Below are positions 22,456-33,344 of a stretch of DNA of 64,000 nt, in pieces. The notes under the pieces were generated by a model, which saw nothing but the letters and a program-made list of their open reading frames with translations, ran no database searches and was not told where the DNA came from. Every line of letters starts with the position of its first letter. The stretch's first letter is position 1. The DNA is from Tretioscincus oriximinensis (Eukaryota; Chordata; Lepidosauria; Squamata; Gymnophthalmidae): positions 12,944,080 to 13,008,079 of the forward strand of contig JAJVDF010000001.1 in assembly GCA_022410635.1 (NCBI GenBank), written 5' to 3'. The translations under genes and the position numbers were made by a program.

Positions 22456-23120
22456 TATAAGGAAAGAATGTAATAAACCTCAGATCGTACACACAAACAG
22501 ATCCAGACTTGTCTGTCTGTGGCTATGCTGCAGNATTGTGCTCAAAGTTTCACTTTCANTTTCTTGTCTGCTTGCCCTTCCTCCTCCTCACACTTAGATT
22601 CACATTCTTCTTGTGTTGTGCAGATCTATTCCACTCCAAACAATCAGAAACATATTGTCTAACTTCTTGGACTTGGCACTGANGGGGTTGATTCTGTATT
22701 CATAGGTTTGTAGAACAATAGGATTAAGGTCTTTTTCTCAACTCTGTTCATGTTGTAACGTTTTTGCTGTGAAGAAGAGGCTGGGACCTCTGCGGAGTCA
22801 AATTCAGTTTTGAGAACTGCGTAAGTAAAGCGAGCGTCTGTGATAATATAGGAGAGAAACTGCCCACTAATCCTACAGAAACCTCTGGAAGAGCATGGCA
22901 TTGTGAATGTTACANATATACAGCCTTTATTCTACTGAGTTAAACAACTCAGCTTTATCTCATGATGGAAGAACCTTTGGATGGTAAAATATTTTCCTCA
23001 AAAAGCAGTTTATTGAAAAAACCCCGATTTAAATAAAAAAAATCCGATTTAAATAAAAAAAATCCGATTTTTTTGATCTTTTTTAAAAAAACATTGATTT
23101 TTATCCACCCTGGTTACCAG

Positions 23121-24904
23121 TAAATAATGAAAATTCAGATAATCTAAAAATAGTGCAGTGAGTTTAATGTTTTTCAATCCATAAAGGATATCATACGCAA
23201 TATGGAAATGAAAGAGTTTTGTAGAAATTATATACATTACAAATTTTGTGATTGAGTCTAATATTTTGGGTGCCTTTATGTATTTTATTTTCAAGATTCC
23301 ATATTGTATTTTAACAGAAAACTAGGCTCATTTCACTCTTGGCCTGTATACATTTGATAAAAATATGAAGTGCATTGTAGTTAAAAGTGCATGGGTAATC
23401 CAAGAGAAATTCATGGGCTACCTGCCTTATAAATGGTAGTCATGAGGCAGACTTCTGCATTTACAATGTGAATGCATTGCCAGGAGCAAGTAGGGTCAAC
23501 AAGATAGAAGATTGATGGACCCAAAGAGAATATCTGAGACTAGTGTTACCAGAAAATTGTAAAAAAAAAAAGATTATAATTGTTATTGTTTGAAGTACAG
23601 AAATGAATAAATACAAAACAAATTTATTTACCATTATCATTAAATTGCCATTTCCCTCCTAAAGTAGCTTTCTATATTCACTTCCATCCTAGCAGTCAAT
23701 TCTCCCATTATTTTCTTTGTTTCTTTTGGGAACTTTCTTATTATACCAATCCAGTTCCTATTAATTTTTTCTTGTCCCACTATTATTTCATAGTTTTTAT
23801 CTCAAGTTTTTGTTTTCTGCCATTTTATGCTTCCATCTTTGTATTAAATATAAGTATTGCTCTGTGTATTGTTTTCATCTCTTTGCTTCCAAATGAAAGA
23901 TGAGTGATCAGGAAGTTCAAGATGGAGAATAAATGTTAATATGGGGATATTCACGTGTTCATTATAACTGTTGCTCATACCCACTTCTAGATCTGATTCC
24001 TTGCTCTTTTTAACTCTTGTATAATCCGGCTGATCTATAGTATTATAATACTATAGTATTATAATATTCCTTTGGTACCAAATTCCATTGTAGTCTGAAA
24101 GTAGAGTTTATTTAGGAATTTTGTGCTTTTTCAGCCTTAAGACTTTGCATCGCCGAATGTTGTGTTTATATTGGTGTGTTTGTTGAACTAATCAGATAGT
24201 ACCCAGCAGAGAGGGTACAAATGTATTAATAAATGTTTCTTTATGTAAATGGTTGTCTGCGTGGCTCCCTGTCTGACCATCGCCGGTAAATTTCTTTCAC
24301 ATCAGTAAACAGAGACTGCCCGTAGCTATCAGTCTTGTTAGATGACATTAGCCTATAAATTTCCCAAATCCCTCGTGTGTTTCAAAATGTGTTTTAAAAA
24401 TTTGCAAGTAATTATAGAAATCAGAGACAACTTAATGCACATGCTACCTGCTCTTACGTCTGCCACCCATGCTGTGTTTGCATATGCAGTCGGGAAGTTA
24501 TCTCACTCCATTTCCTAAATAAAATAAAAATTAAATTGAACATAATTGAACATAATGTGTGAATGTATCTTCCTCTGTATTTTTGTTTTGCTTTGCTCAA
24601 AGGCTTCTGTTCTGAGACTCATGATGCAATGCCCTCATTATACTTCACTTGATTCCTCTCATCAGCACACTTATTGTATTTCTACTGCTATTTAGGAATA
24701 GATTTGAAAATGAAATTTCATACTTCCAACTATTAATCATTTCTGAGTTGCCATGGAGATCCTTTGCTACATCTTTCAACTTATTTGAACTAAATAGAAG
24801 GGAACCTTCAACCATTTGCATGTTTTCATTCTAGAAAACATTTTTAGAATGGTGGGGATGACGGCTATGACGACAACAATGACAATGGTGATGAAAAAGA
24901 TCCT
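23121..24904. other. Mostly unassigned; AT palindrome and a possible LTR end
   Basis: An AT-rich palindromic repeat (TATAGTATTATAATA units) lies at about 24037-24067. At 24157-24301 a TG...CA block with AATAAA near 24228 followed by TCTGCGTGGCTCCCTGTCTG resembles the R/U5 end of an LTR, but without other support. Nothing else is recognised. Confidence 0.3.
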
Positions 24905-25677
24905 AAGTCAATCTAGACTTTCAGAAGGCTTTTGATAAAGTCCCTCGTCAAAGGCTCCTAAGAAAGCTCCATAGTTATGGCCTAAGAGGACAGACTTTGT
25001 CCTGGATTAGAAACTGGCTAAAGGACAAAAGATAAAAGGTAGTGGGGAATGGACAATACTCTGAGCGGAAGGAGGTGAAATATTGAGTACCCCAGGGTTC
25101 AGTACTGGGACATCTACTTTTCAGTATATGCATAAACAATCTGGATACTGAGGTAGCCAAGTTCGCTGATGACACTAAAGTGTTCAGAGTAGTGAAAAAT
25201 CAATGTGATTGTAAGGCGCTCCAGAGTGAACTATTAAAATTGGGTGAGTGGGCAACAAAATAGCAAGTGCACTTCAACTTAAGCAAGTGCCAAGTCATGT
25301 ACATTAGTACAAAGACCACCAATTACTTCTACTAACTGATGGGAACCAACCTTTCTGTGACCGAGCAGGAAAAGGATCTTGGGTGTTGGTGGACAGCTCA
25401 ATAAAAGGTGTCAATCCAGTGTGTAGCAGCAGCAAAAAAAGCAAATTCAGTGCTGGGGATCTTAAGGAAAGGAATTGAAAACATGTCAGCAAGTGTTGTT
25501 TTGCCTCTTTATAAATCTGCGGTGAATACTGAAGTACAATTTGCAGGATGTTGAGAGAAGATTTTTCCTTCCTCTGTTCAGACTGCACAGGTCAATTGGT
25601 AAGCCTCTGTGTGAGACAGAATTCTGGACTAGATGAGCTCTGGCCAGATTCAGGAGGGCTCCTCTTACATTCTTATG
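24905..25677 (+). mobile_element. CR1 LINE, plus strand, internally deleted
   Basis: It begins within the RT domain (DFQKAFDKVP-like, broken by stops), includes the VPQGSVLG region and the FADDTK box near 25162-25179, and continues through DLGV-like and YKS motifs to about 25525. It then jumps to the CR1 3' UTR (25540-25677: CCTCTGTTCAGACTGCAC, CTGGACTAGATGAGC, TTCAGGAGGGCTCCTCTTA). The RT C-terminus found at 7496-7900 is therefore deleted. Stop codons and frameshifts are frequent. It is the same subfamily as the 7133 copy. Confidence 0.9.
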
Positions 25678-25734
25678 CTATCACTACTTATTTGCAATTA
25701 ATTGGATTGATACAGATATAGTAATGATTAATGT

Positions 25735-25865
25735 GATCTAACACTATTCTGGATTAAAGGGCTCTTAATGCAGACCTATTTCAAATTACCAGTTGTCTCA
25801 TGAAGACAATGTGGACTACTGAACTTCTTAAACTGGGTTACTAGGTATGTATACACATAAAGGAG
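25735..25865 (+). repeat. Unassigned interspersed repeat, copy 1
   Basis: The segment with CTATTCTGGATTAAAGGGC, AATGTGGACTACTGAAC, CTTAAACTGGG and ACATAAAGG recurs in the same order at 27252-27385. Family unknown; possibly a DNA-transposon remnant. Confidence 0.55.
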
Positions 25866-27017
25866 ACATTTGGGGATGAAATGGATAGAGACTATGATGG
25901 AAGCAACAAATATGAATTTAGGCGGATTTTAGGAGGCAATGGAGGATAGAGGAGTGGTCTATGTTCCATAAAATCACAGTGTGATGACATGTTATTGTTA
26001 TTTTAATGTGTTAATCCAGTTTTTATTGTTTCTATTGAGGCGGTCTGGAGAGGTATACAAATGGAAATATATGATTCAGTCCATCTTTGAGTAGTGCAAA
26101 TAGTAGTAGTAGTAGTTGTTGTAGTGGTAGTAGTTGTAGTAGTAGTAGTAGTCTTAGGCAAGGCATCTTGAAACTAATGAGACCAATTCCTTGCCTAATC
26201 CCATTATGGTCCTCCCAAATCATTAGATGTAAGCAGCTTTGTTGGCTCTACTTGATAAGCTGATGGAAAGAAGGCTGTGGAGAGACCGTCGGGCTGCACA
26301 AAATGCTTTGAAAACACTATCCCTTGCTTAATGATGGCATTTTTCCAGGCCAGCATTTCATATATATATATTTATAGCAATCTGTAAATTACAAAACAAA
26401 TATGGTGTGAAAAGGAAAAGATTTCTTATATGTTCACCTACACGTGATCCTATTTCCCTCCTTGAAGTGGCTCCTTTGGGAAATGTCTCTTTGCTGTGAG
26501 CTCCCCCCACTGGTATCAGTTTCTTAGTTTTTATGACCAAAATGAACGAAGGAGTAAAAGTTTCCAGCTTGATAGGTTGTAGTATCGGAAAAGGACAATA
26601 TGGATTATTTAGTTGATTCTTCAGAAGCAGTTCATAACAGAAGTGCCCTAGTCATTAAGAGTATTAAATTATACCACCCAGAATTCTACTGAGTGCTGTT
26701 TGAAATCTGTGTTCCAAAGGACTTGCATTAATCCAGGGAAGTTTTTTAGTTGACACTGAGGATAGATGGCCCTTTATGCACTTGGCATGTTAAATCTGTA
26801 TTAGGAAATCTATTTTTTTTAATTTGGATTAACTACAACACTGTGCATCTGCAGTAAACAGGTTGGCCTACATTAGAAATATGAATGCATGCTACAGTGC
26901 CAGATTTTATGAATGCTCCTTATAACTATGCCCATACGCACTCAGTTCTGGTCTAAATGTGGATGTATCATTGTTTATTCTGGGATAGATAGCACTGGTA
27001 CATATGTAGTATTGATT
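25866..27017. other. Unassigned; microsatellite with a possible LINE tail
   Basis: A degenerate AGT trinucleotide run lies at 26097-26153. Just before it (about 25990-26065) is a TTTTTATTGTTTCTATTGAG stretch with GGTATACAAATGG that could be a decayed LINE 3' end. Nothing else is recognised. Confidence 0.35.
26097..26153. repeat. AGT trinucleotide microsatellite
   Basis: Imperfect AGT/TGT triplets over about 57 bases. Confidence 0.85.
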
Positions 27018-27250
27018 GAGAACCAATCTAGTATAATGGTTAAAGTGACAGACTCTTCACTGGCAGTTTCCCAATTAGAATCTGCACTCCTCCTTGAAGC
27101 GAACTGAGTTGCTTTGGCCTAGTCACAGTTCTTTGGAGCTCTCTCAGCCCCACCTACTTCATAAGATGTCTGTTGTGAAGAAAAGAACAGAAGGTTATGT
27201 ATAGGTTGAGAAAAACAAGAGTGTAAAACCCAACTCTTCTTTATCTTCTT
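27018..27250 (+). mobile_element. tRNA-derived SINE (family 1), full length
   Basis: The head GAGAACCAATCTAGTATAAT and GGTTAAAGTGACAGACTC is tRNA-like (A box), with a B-box-like AATTAGAATCTGC, then the body GGCCTAGTCACAGTTCTTTG, CTCTCAGCCCCACCTACTTC, TGTCTGTTGTGAAGA, and the terminus GTGTAAAACCCAACTCTTCT. This organisation is a common squamate SINE. Related 3' halves lie at 33590-33735 and 40735-40800. Confidence 0.8.
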
Positions 27251-27251
27251 A

Positions 27252-27385
27252 TGTAGTTTACCGCTATTCAGGATTAGAGAGCTCTTAGTACAGAAGTGAT
27301 TCAGATTATCAATAGTTCCATGCAGATAATGTGGACTACTGACCTCCTTAAACTATATTATTAGGTATATACATAAAGGGCTTAT
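27252..27385 (+). repeat. Unassigned interspersed repeat, copy 2
   Basis: Same family as 25735-25865, in the same orientation 1.5 kb away. It directly abuts the SINE at 27018-27250. Confidence 0.55.
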
Positions 27386-27429
27386 GATAGTGGTGGAGAT
27401 TTCTAGAATTCTGTTGTAGTCAAATCACC

Positions 27430-29966
27430 TTGGAGAAACCATGCAGTNAAGAGGGACACACAGTGAGGTTATCTCTACAACCTGGGTGCTTGCAGGACTG
27501 CTGGAGGAGACACCCCAAGAGGCATGCCAGGAGGTTGTGGAGGCTATCCTCACTGTCCCTACTTAGTCCTTCATGTCTTCCATGACAACCATGGGGATAC
27601 CTCAATGTGTTACTGGCCCAACTCACAGAGCAGGACATACTCTTGATCTAGTTTTTTCTACAGAGTGAACTGGTAACGACCCGTTGATAGGAGGGCTGGC
27701 GGTAACCCATTCAGATGGTCCATCCTCGGAGAATTATGGAATCCAGGCGATTCCTGAATGCTCTGGGGGATTTCCCGCTTGGCATAGATGATGCTCCTGT
27801 CGAAATTCTGGTCTCCCTTTGGAATCGGGAGATGACCAGGGCTATCGACATGATCGCTCCCAAGTGCCCTTGGTATATCTGTGGAGCCCGTAGAGCACCC
27901 TGGTATTCTGGGGAGTTAAGGGTGATGAAACAGGAAGGCCGATGGCTTGAGTACAGGTGGTGCAAATCCCTGCAAGAGTCTGACCGAACATGGGTTAGAG
28001 CACATTATCATGCCGTGGCGGTGGTGTCAGCAAAAAGGAATTATTTCTCTTCTTTCATTGCGTTCTCAAGTAGCCATCCAGCAGAGCTCTTTCGAGTGGT
28101 AAATGGCGTGATAAGATCCAACTCGGGAGAGCAAGCACAAAGGCCATCCAATACCTGCTGTGACAAATTTGCAAGGCACTTTGAGGGTAAAGTTGCTCAG
28201 ATTCTTGAGGGATTGGATGCCACACTTGTAAGTAGCCCAGAGGAAATGTCCAGACAACTGGATCAGTTTCGATTATTGCGGCCTGATGATGTGGACAAGC
28301 TGCTTGTTGGGGTTCGGCCAACGTCGTGCTGTCTCGATCTTTGCCCCTCCTGGCTGATAAAAGCCAGTTGGCAGGGTATGACCGGGTGAATCCAGAGAGT
28401 GGTGAATGCTTCTTTGAGGGATGCGGTGGATCCAGCTCTTAAAGAGGCGGTGGTGTGCCCTCTCCTTAAGAGGCCTTCCCTGAATCCAGAAGAATTAAAC
28501 AACTATCACCTGGTGGCCAACTTACCCTTCCTGGGCAAGGTACTGGAGAGGATCGTGGCTGTTCAAGTACAGGCATGCTTGGAAGAAACGGATTATCTAG
28601 AACCATTTCAATCTGGCTTCAGGTCTGGTCATGCCACAGAAACCATCTTGGTCACCCTGGTTGATAACCTTCTCCGGGAGAGAGATGGGGGCAATGTGAC
28701 CCTGTTGGTTCTCCTGGATCTCTTAGCAGCTTTTGATATCATTGACCATGGTATCCTCCTGGAGTGTAGGAGTTGGTGGCAATGCGTTGCAGTGGTTCTG
28801 CTCCTATCTCCAAGACCCTTCCAGAGAGTGGTGGTGGGGGAGTCTTGTTTGACATCCTGGGAGCTCACTTGTGGGGTTCCTCAGGGGTTGATCCTCCCCG
28901 CCCCTGCCCCCCTTGCTGTTTAACATCTATATGTAGCCACTGGTAGAGGTCATCAGGAGATTTGGAGTGAAGTGTCATCAATATGTGGATGACATTCAGC
29001 TCTATCTCTCTGTTCCATCTGAATCAGGAGAGGCAGTTGAAGTGCTTGACAGGTGCCTGGGGGCAGTGATGGGCTGGATGGGGGCCAATAAATTGAAGCT
29101 GAATCCAGACAAGTCGGAGGTGCTGTGTGTTGGAGCATCCCAAGTTTGTGAAGTCGGGAGGCGCCCTGTCCTTGATGGGGTAGAATTGCTCTATGAGGAA
29201 TGAGTGCAAAATCTGGTGGTGCTCCTGGACGCTGCACTGACACTTAAAAACCAGGTGGAGGCAGTGGCCAGGAGTGCCTACTTCCAGTTACGTCTAGTTC
29301 GCCAGTTACAGACACTTCTGAACAGGGATGATTTAGTCACAGTAATCCACGCTCAGGTAACTTCCAGGTTGGACTATTGTAATGCGCTCTATATGGGGCT
29401 GCCCTTGAAAATGGTTTCGAAGCTGCAGTTGGTGCAGAATGCAGCAGCTAGACTGCTGATCGGAATGGCTGGCCAGACACACATAATACCGATCTTGAAA
29501 GAGCTCCCCTGGCTGCCAATCCATTACTGAGCCCACTTCAAGATTATGATGTTAGCTTTTAAGGCCCTAAATAACTTGGGCCCCAAATATCTAAAGGAAC
29601 GCCTTCTCCCATACCAATCTGCCTGTGCCTTAAGATCTGCAGGGGAGGCCCTCCTGGTTGAACCACCCCTTTCAACAGCTAATGGAGTTGGAACCTGTGG
29701 TAGGGCCTTCTTGGTGGTTGCCCCCAGTCTTTGTAATAGTCTCCCCCTTGAGGTGCGTCTGTCATCATCGTTATATGGTTTTAGTAGAATCTTGAATGTC
29801 CTTTACATGTCCTTTGGCTGAACATAATGTTCATTTTTGTCCCGACTTTTAGATATTGTTTTTATACTGTTTTTAATTTGTTAATTTTGTGTTGGTATTT
29901 TACTGTTTGCCACCCTGAGACCTTGGGGTATGGGTGGGGGGATAAATATAAATAAATAAATAAAAT
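27430..29966 (+). mobile_element. L2 LINE, plus strand, long but broken copy
   Basis: About 2.5 kb of an L2-clade non-LTR retrotransposon, 5'-truncated in the endonuclease domain. It starts near the end of the endonuclease (the VTGPTHRAGHTLDLVF-like segment around 27612-27655), runs through the whole RT and C-terminal domain, and ends with the L2 3' UTR (GCCACCCTGAGACCTTGGG) and an AAATA simple tail at 29940-29966. The coding region is interrupted by in-frame stops, a frameshift in a C-rich stretch near 28890-28915 and N bases, so it is dead. A CR1 fragment adjoins its 3' end. Confidence 0.93.
27715..29821 (+). pseudogene. L2 ORF2 (reverse transcriptase) pseudogene
   Basis: Four long pieces cover the L2 polyprotein. 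27715-28389 is the linker and N-terminal RT. 28399-28923 (same frame after a TGA at 28387-28389) has the NNYHLVANLPFLGKVLERIV and LLDLLAAFDIIDHG motifs and GVPQG. After a frameshift and a TAG near 28933, 28967-29203 has the catalytic YVDD (28982-28993; the family box is YADD) and KLKLNPDKSEVLCVG. After further stops, 29204-29530 and 29546-29821 hold TSRLDYCNALYMGLP, the LQLVQNAAARLL segment and the C-terminal end. At least four disabling changes are visible. Confidence 0.9.
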
Positions 29967-29984
29967 TATTATCTTCATTTTCTG

Positions 29985-30228
29985 CTTGAAATGCCTATGA
30001 GCACAGTGTGAGATGAGATTTTAGAACTAACCCAAGAAGACTTACCCAGATACTATTCCCAGATTGAAGAAACAGGCAGGGTGCCTCTAAAAGCCATTTG
30101 TGAGGAATCAAAAACAGCTACGTTTTGCGTTTGTCTTCTGCTATAGATACCCAAAAGCAGCTAGCGGACCACTGTATGGGATGGGATGCTGGATGGAATG
30201 GGCTAATTGAACAGGGCTCCTCTTATAT
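29985..30228 (+). mobile_element. CR1 LINE 3' UTR fragment
   Basis: The blocks AGGGTGCCTCTAAAAGCCA, GATACCCAAAAGCAGCTAGC, GATGCTGGATGGAATGGGC and CAGGGCTCCTCTTATATTGA match the plus-strand CR1 3' end. It lies 20 bp after the L2 tail. Confidence 0.7.
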
Positions 30229-31109
30229 TGATGGACGACCCAAACATGTTAATCATATTTAAAAAAAAGAGGCACCAGTAATTCTTCTCCAGCTTTAGGG
30301 ACCTGGGTTGGAGGAGGAAACATCATGTGTTGTTTCAGAGTGTGTTAGGATGTATGTTGTTAGAGAAACAGCAGTTCACGATAAACAGAAGGTGGAGAGG
30401 AATCCCAAGGTACTCCCTTCCCTTCCTTATTGCCATAAGAATATTGCACATTTTTAATTCAAGAGCCTGATTAAATTTGACATTTGGAAATAAAACTTCA
30501 TGCAGAAATGAATACTGTACTTCTGAGCATTTTAATTAAGATGTTTAGTTCCTGTCAAAGCTTGATACTTCTTCCCCCCCCCCCCTTGTTTTAAGGGTGA
30601 TGCGTTTTCAACTTCTGAATTTCTGAAACATGTACTTAACCTTTAATCGCTATTCCATTTACATAGGAATCTGATTAACAACTTTTTAAAGTTCAGAAGC
30701 TTGGAGTAAATGTAATTCAGCACTTTTTTTTAGATCCTGTTATTAAGNAGTGATATTTAATGAAGACTAAGGGCATATACTGTTACCGTTTCCACTCTAA
30801 CAGGGCCCCTTAAGCTATTAGTTGGAAGGATGAAGAACATGTAATACACTGTATTATCCAATAGTTACATGTTTGATATTTAAACATTATTCTCTTACTT
30901 TATCTTTGTTGCTCTTCCTACTGCTGAATTGTAATTTCCAGTTCCTGAATCATATACCCGACCTGCTAATGCGTTGGTTCAGTATGCTGCAATTAAGTAT
31001 GCCTAGTGCTTTGGCCAATACTGTTCATTGATCGATCCTGGGTGTATGACAAAATAGAATCACAAGGAAAGAAGCAAGCTATGTCATTCAGAGTGAGAGT
31101 TTCAAATAA
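30229..31109. other. No recognised feature
   Basis: Contains a 13-base C run near 30575-30587; nothing else recognised. Confidence 0.35.
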
Positions 31110-31306
31110 AAAGAAAAGAAAAGCGTTCAAAAAACGCTTGAAGATGTACCTCTTTGGCTTGGTCTTTGGCTGAGAATCTGCTGTCCCTTCCCTATTTTTA
31201 GATGTTAGATGTAACATGTTAAACACATGTTATTTGTGTTTTTATTGTTAACCGCTCCGAGGCCTTCACGTATAGGACAGTATAAAAATATAAATAAATA
31301 AATAAG
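31110..31306 (+). mobile_element. L2 LINE 3' end
   Basis: AAACGCTTGAAGATGTACCT, then CTTTGGCTTGG corresponds to the end of the L2 ORF (the LKTHLFCLAFG region at 62730). It is followed by GTTAACCGCTCCGAGGCC and an AAATA tail. Confidence 0.8.
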
Positions 31307-31844
31307 TCACAAACTTTTCAGGTTATCCCTTTCTTTTACTTTAAAATGTTTGTATACAGCTTCCTATTAAAATGAAGACTTGAAGTGATGTATGAAGAAT
31401 AGCAGCCCAAAACGTACCATGTATCAGATAACTCATTCACTTTTTATACACAATCATCTTTAAAATGCCAATTTGAATGTCACCCATGAGGATGAGTTGA
31501 AATACACTTTGTTCTTTTGAGGTAGAATATTTCTAAGCAATGCTGAGTGAAAAGGGAGGGGTTAGTTTAGAAGGAGAAGTTCTGAATAGTTTGTCATTTA
31601 GAGATAAGTTAGAAGATAGATGAATGGAAGGGAAAAAGGAAAGAAATACACAAAGAAATCTATGAACACTGAGGTAACTGATTTGTAAATAATCATATAA
31701 TTTTGGGCCTTCTTCCTTCCCTTCACATTTTGTATTTTAGTGGAAAGTGAAAGACATTTAGCAGAACAGCTTTCTAGCAATGGGCTTAATTAAAATAAAA
31801 ACTGGAATATACACTGTAGAAATGTTTTAAAGACTCTCCACATA
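31307..31844. other. No recognised feature
   Basis: Nothing recognised. Confidence 0.35.
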
Positions 31845-32005
31845 TCAGAGGGCAAACTATTCCCAAAATAAGTGCCATTGAGAAGGCCCAACCATAGATA
31901 GTCATAAGATGACATTTGGTGATTCATAATTCTTGCTAAGAAAGTACTAAACCAGTCCTTTCATTCTAGGAAGGTTTTAACACGTTTGTAAGGTCCTTCA
32001 TGTAT
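31845..32005 (-). mobile_element. L2 LINE coding-end fragment, minus strand
   Basis: ACTATTCCCAAAATAAGTGC, then CATTGAGAAGGCCCAACC, and further on GTTTGTAAGGTCCTT parallel the minus-strand L2 sequence at 62816-62855 and beyond. Highly diverged. Confidence 0.5.
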
Positions 32006-32860
32006 TGTGCCACAACGCATGTATTATTTGCAGTTAAATGCATATTTGCAGCCGGGGGGGGGATGGGGGGGGGGTAGAAAGGTGAGATTTGATAGATGGA
32101 GTAAGGTAGGGGGTGGGACTATTTGTAATATCCCCTTGCAGTTTTTTTTTTCATTTTCAAATATGGCAACCCTACTGACTGATAAGGGAATGTCATCAAA
32201 TTGCAGTAAGGCAGTATGATGTTTTGTCATCAGGTCCCCTTTGGTTCTTTACTTATGGATTGGCTCATTCCCTGGCAAAGGGAATGATTTCAAGGACCCA
32301 TCCCAAGCTGGTAAGTGCAAAAAGTACCAAAAGTTCATTGTTCCAGTCTGGGTACTGTCAAGTACTTCCCTTTAAATATGGTGCACACATAAAGATCCAA
32401 TAATATTTTTACACAAAGTCTTGAAAAATAACAAAAGACTTTGTCACCTAATGTGTTTGAGATTTTCTTGGTATAAGAAATTAAAATGTGCAATGAAAGG
32501 TGAAAATTCTCTACTGAAAGATTTCACAAAAGGGATTATGTCACAAACCTTTATATAAAAAAATTGTTGTCCAAGAGAGCCTCCATTAGAAGGCCAAGCA
32601 CAAAGGGCATTAACACAGCTATCAAATAAGAAAGTGCCAATCACATGTGAAATATACTTTGAACTGTTTCAGGTTTTAGAGGAGGAGGCAGGCGATGTTT
32701 TAACAGGTGTGTCAACAAATAAGGAATGAGATTTCTCACCTACTGTTTATGTACCTATTCTTTAAAAGAAAAATGTCAAGAGAATGTGTGGATTAATGGA
32801 ACTAACCCTTTATACTTCATCAATTTGCTAAGCTCTTACCATGAATAATAAGTCCAGCAA
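32006..32860. other. G-rich run and unassigned sequence
   Basis: Two long G runs lie at about 32053-32073. The rest is unassigned. Confidence 0.35.
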
Positions 32861-32903
32861 AGGAGCTAGCAGCACTTTGAGACTAACTTGAGAAAAGTGG
32901 TTG

Positions 32904-32941
32904 GCATAAGCTTTCGTAGACAGGTCTACTTCTTCAGATGC
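32904..32941 (-). ncRNA. Hammerhead-ribozyme-like core in PLE terminus
   Basis: On the minus strand the order is GCAT (stem I), CTGAAGA (fits the CUGANGA core), GTAGA-CCTG-TCTAC (a five-pair stem II with tetraloop, plus 32916-32929), GAAA (second core strand), then GCTTA with a possible NUH cleavage triplet UUA, and TGC, whose ATGC pairs back with GCAT. Stem III would be minimal, as reported for retroelement hammerheads. All core nucleotides of the consensus are present. Activity is not shown. Confidence 0.5.
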
Positions 32942-33030
32942 TGAGGGACTAATGTCAGGGTCAGGTATTTATAGGGAAATGTGTATGGGAGAAGACAAAG
33001 CATATGCAACTGTAGGGAGGTATTGAATTG

Positions 33031-33096
33031 CAGGTAAATAGCAGGAACTAATCTCCTTTAAAAAAACAGGTAAATAGCAGGAACTAATCCTCTTAT
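33031..33096. repeat. Two-copy tandem repeat of about 36 bp
   Basis: CAGGTAAATAGCAGGAACTA followed by ATC occurs at 33032 and again at 33068 within the PLE fragment. Confidence 0.8.
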
Positions 33097-33344
33097 GTAA
33101 AAAAGTGCCTGGGGCAACAAGGTCCAATGTCTGGTAGAGAATCAATCAAATACTTAACAGGTGTCATAAAAATGTATAGTTGGCCAGGAAACCATTGTCT
33201 CAAAGTGTTGCTAGCTCCTTTGCTGGACTTTCTGCTAGACTAACATGGCTATTTCTCTGAACATGAATAATAAAATCATGCATGGAATAGATGTAGGAAC
33301 ATTATATGAAGCTTATGGGCAGCAGAGTCAGGGTAGACGGCGGG

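Larger units (their letters stand above)
21963..23112. mobile_element. hAT-type transposon with GATTTAAATC repeats and exact 8-bp TSD
   Basis: The flanks 21955-21962 and 23113-23120 are both GTTACCAG, a perfect 8-bp target duplication. The ends are CAGGGTNGAT on the left and CCACCCTG on the right, typical of hAT (CAGGG) termini. Subterminal regions are packed with GATTTAAATC-type direct and inverted repeats on the left (21970-22068) and three ATCCGATTT/CCCGATTT-AAATAAAA units on the right (23022-23070), which would be multiple transposase-binding sites. The interior holds a small BED-finger-like ORF, an AT run (about 22338-22358) and no full transposase, so it is non-autonomous or internally deleted. 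Confidence 0.88.
32865..33250. mobile_element. Penelope-like retroelement fragment with inverted ends
   Basis: The left end (about 32870-32903) and right end (about 33208-33240) are inverted copies of the same sequence (AGTCCAGCAAAGGAGCTAGC, CACTTTGAGAC). The right end continues AGACTAACATGGCTATTTCT, a 3' terminus I associate with vertebrate Penelope-like elements (PLE). Between them lies unassigned sequence and a 36-bp tandem duplication. The left end, read on the minus strand, contains a hammerhead-ribozyme-like core. PLEs are known to carry hammerheads in their pseudo-LTRs and to leave inverted or tandem ends. Family assignment is from recall of this terminal sequence, not a search. Confidence 0.55.

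Noticed and set aside
27018..27090. A genuine tRNA gene
   Set aside because: The A- and B-box-like segments belong to the head of a SINE; there is no cloverleaf with a proper acceptor stem.
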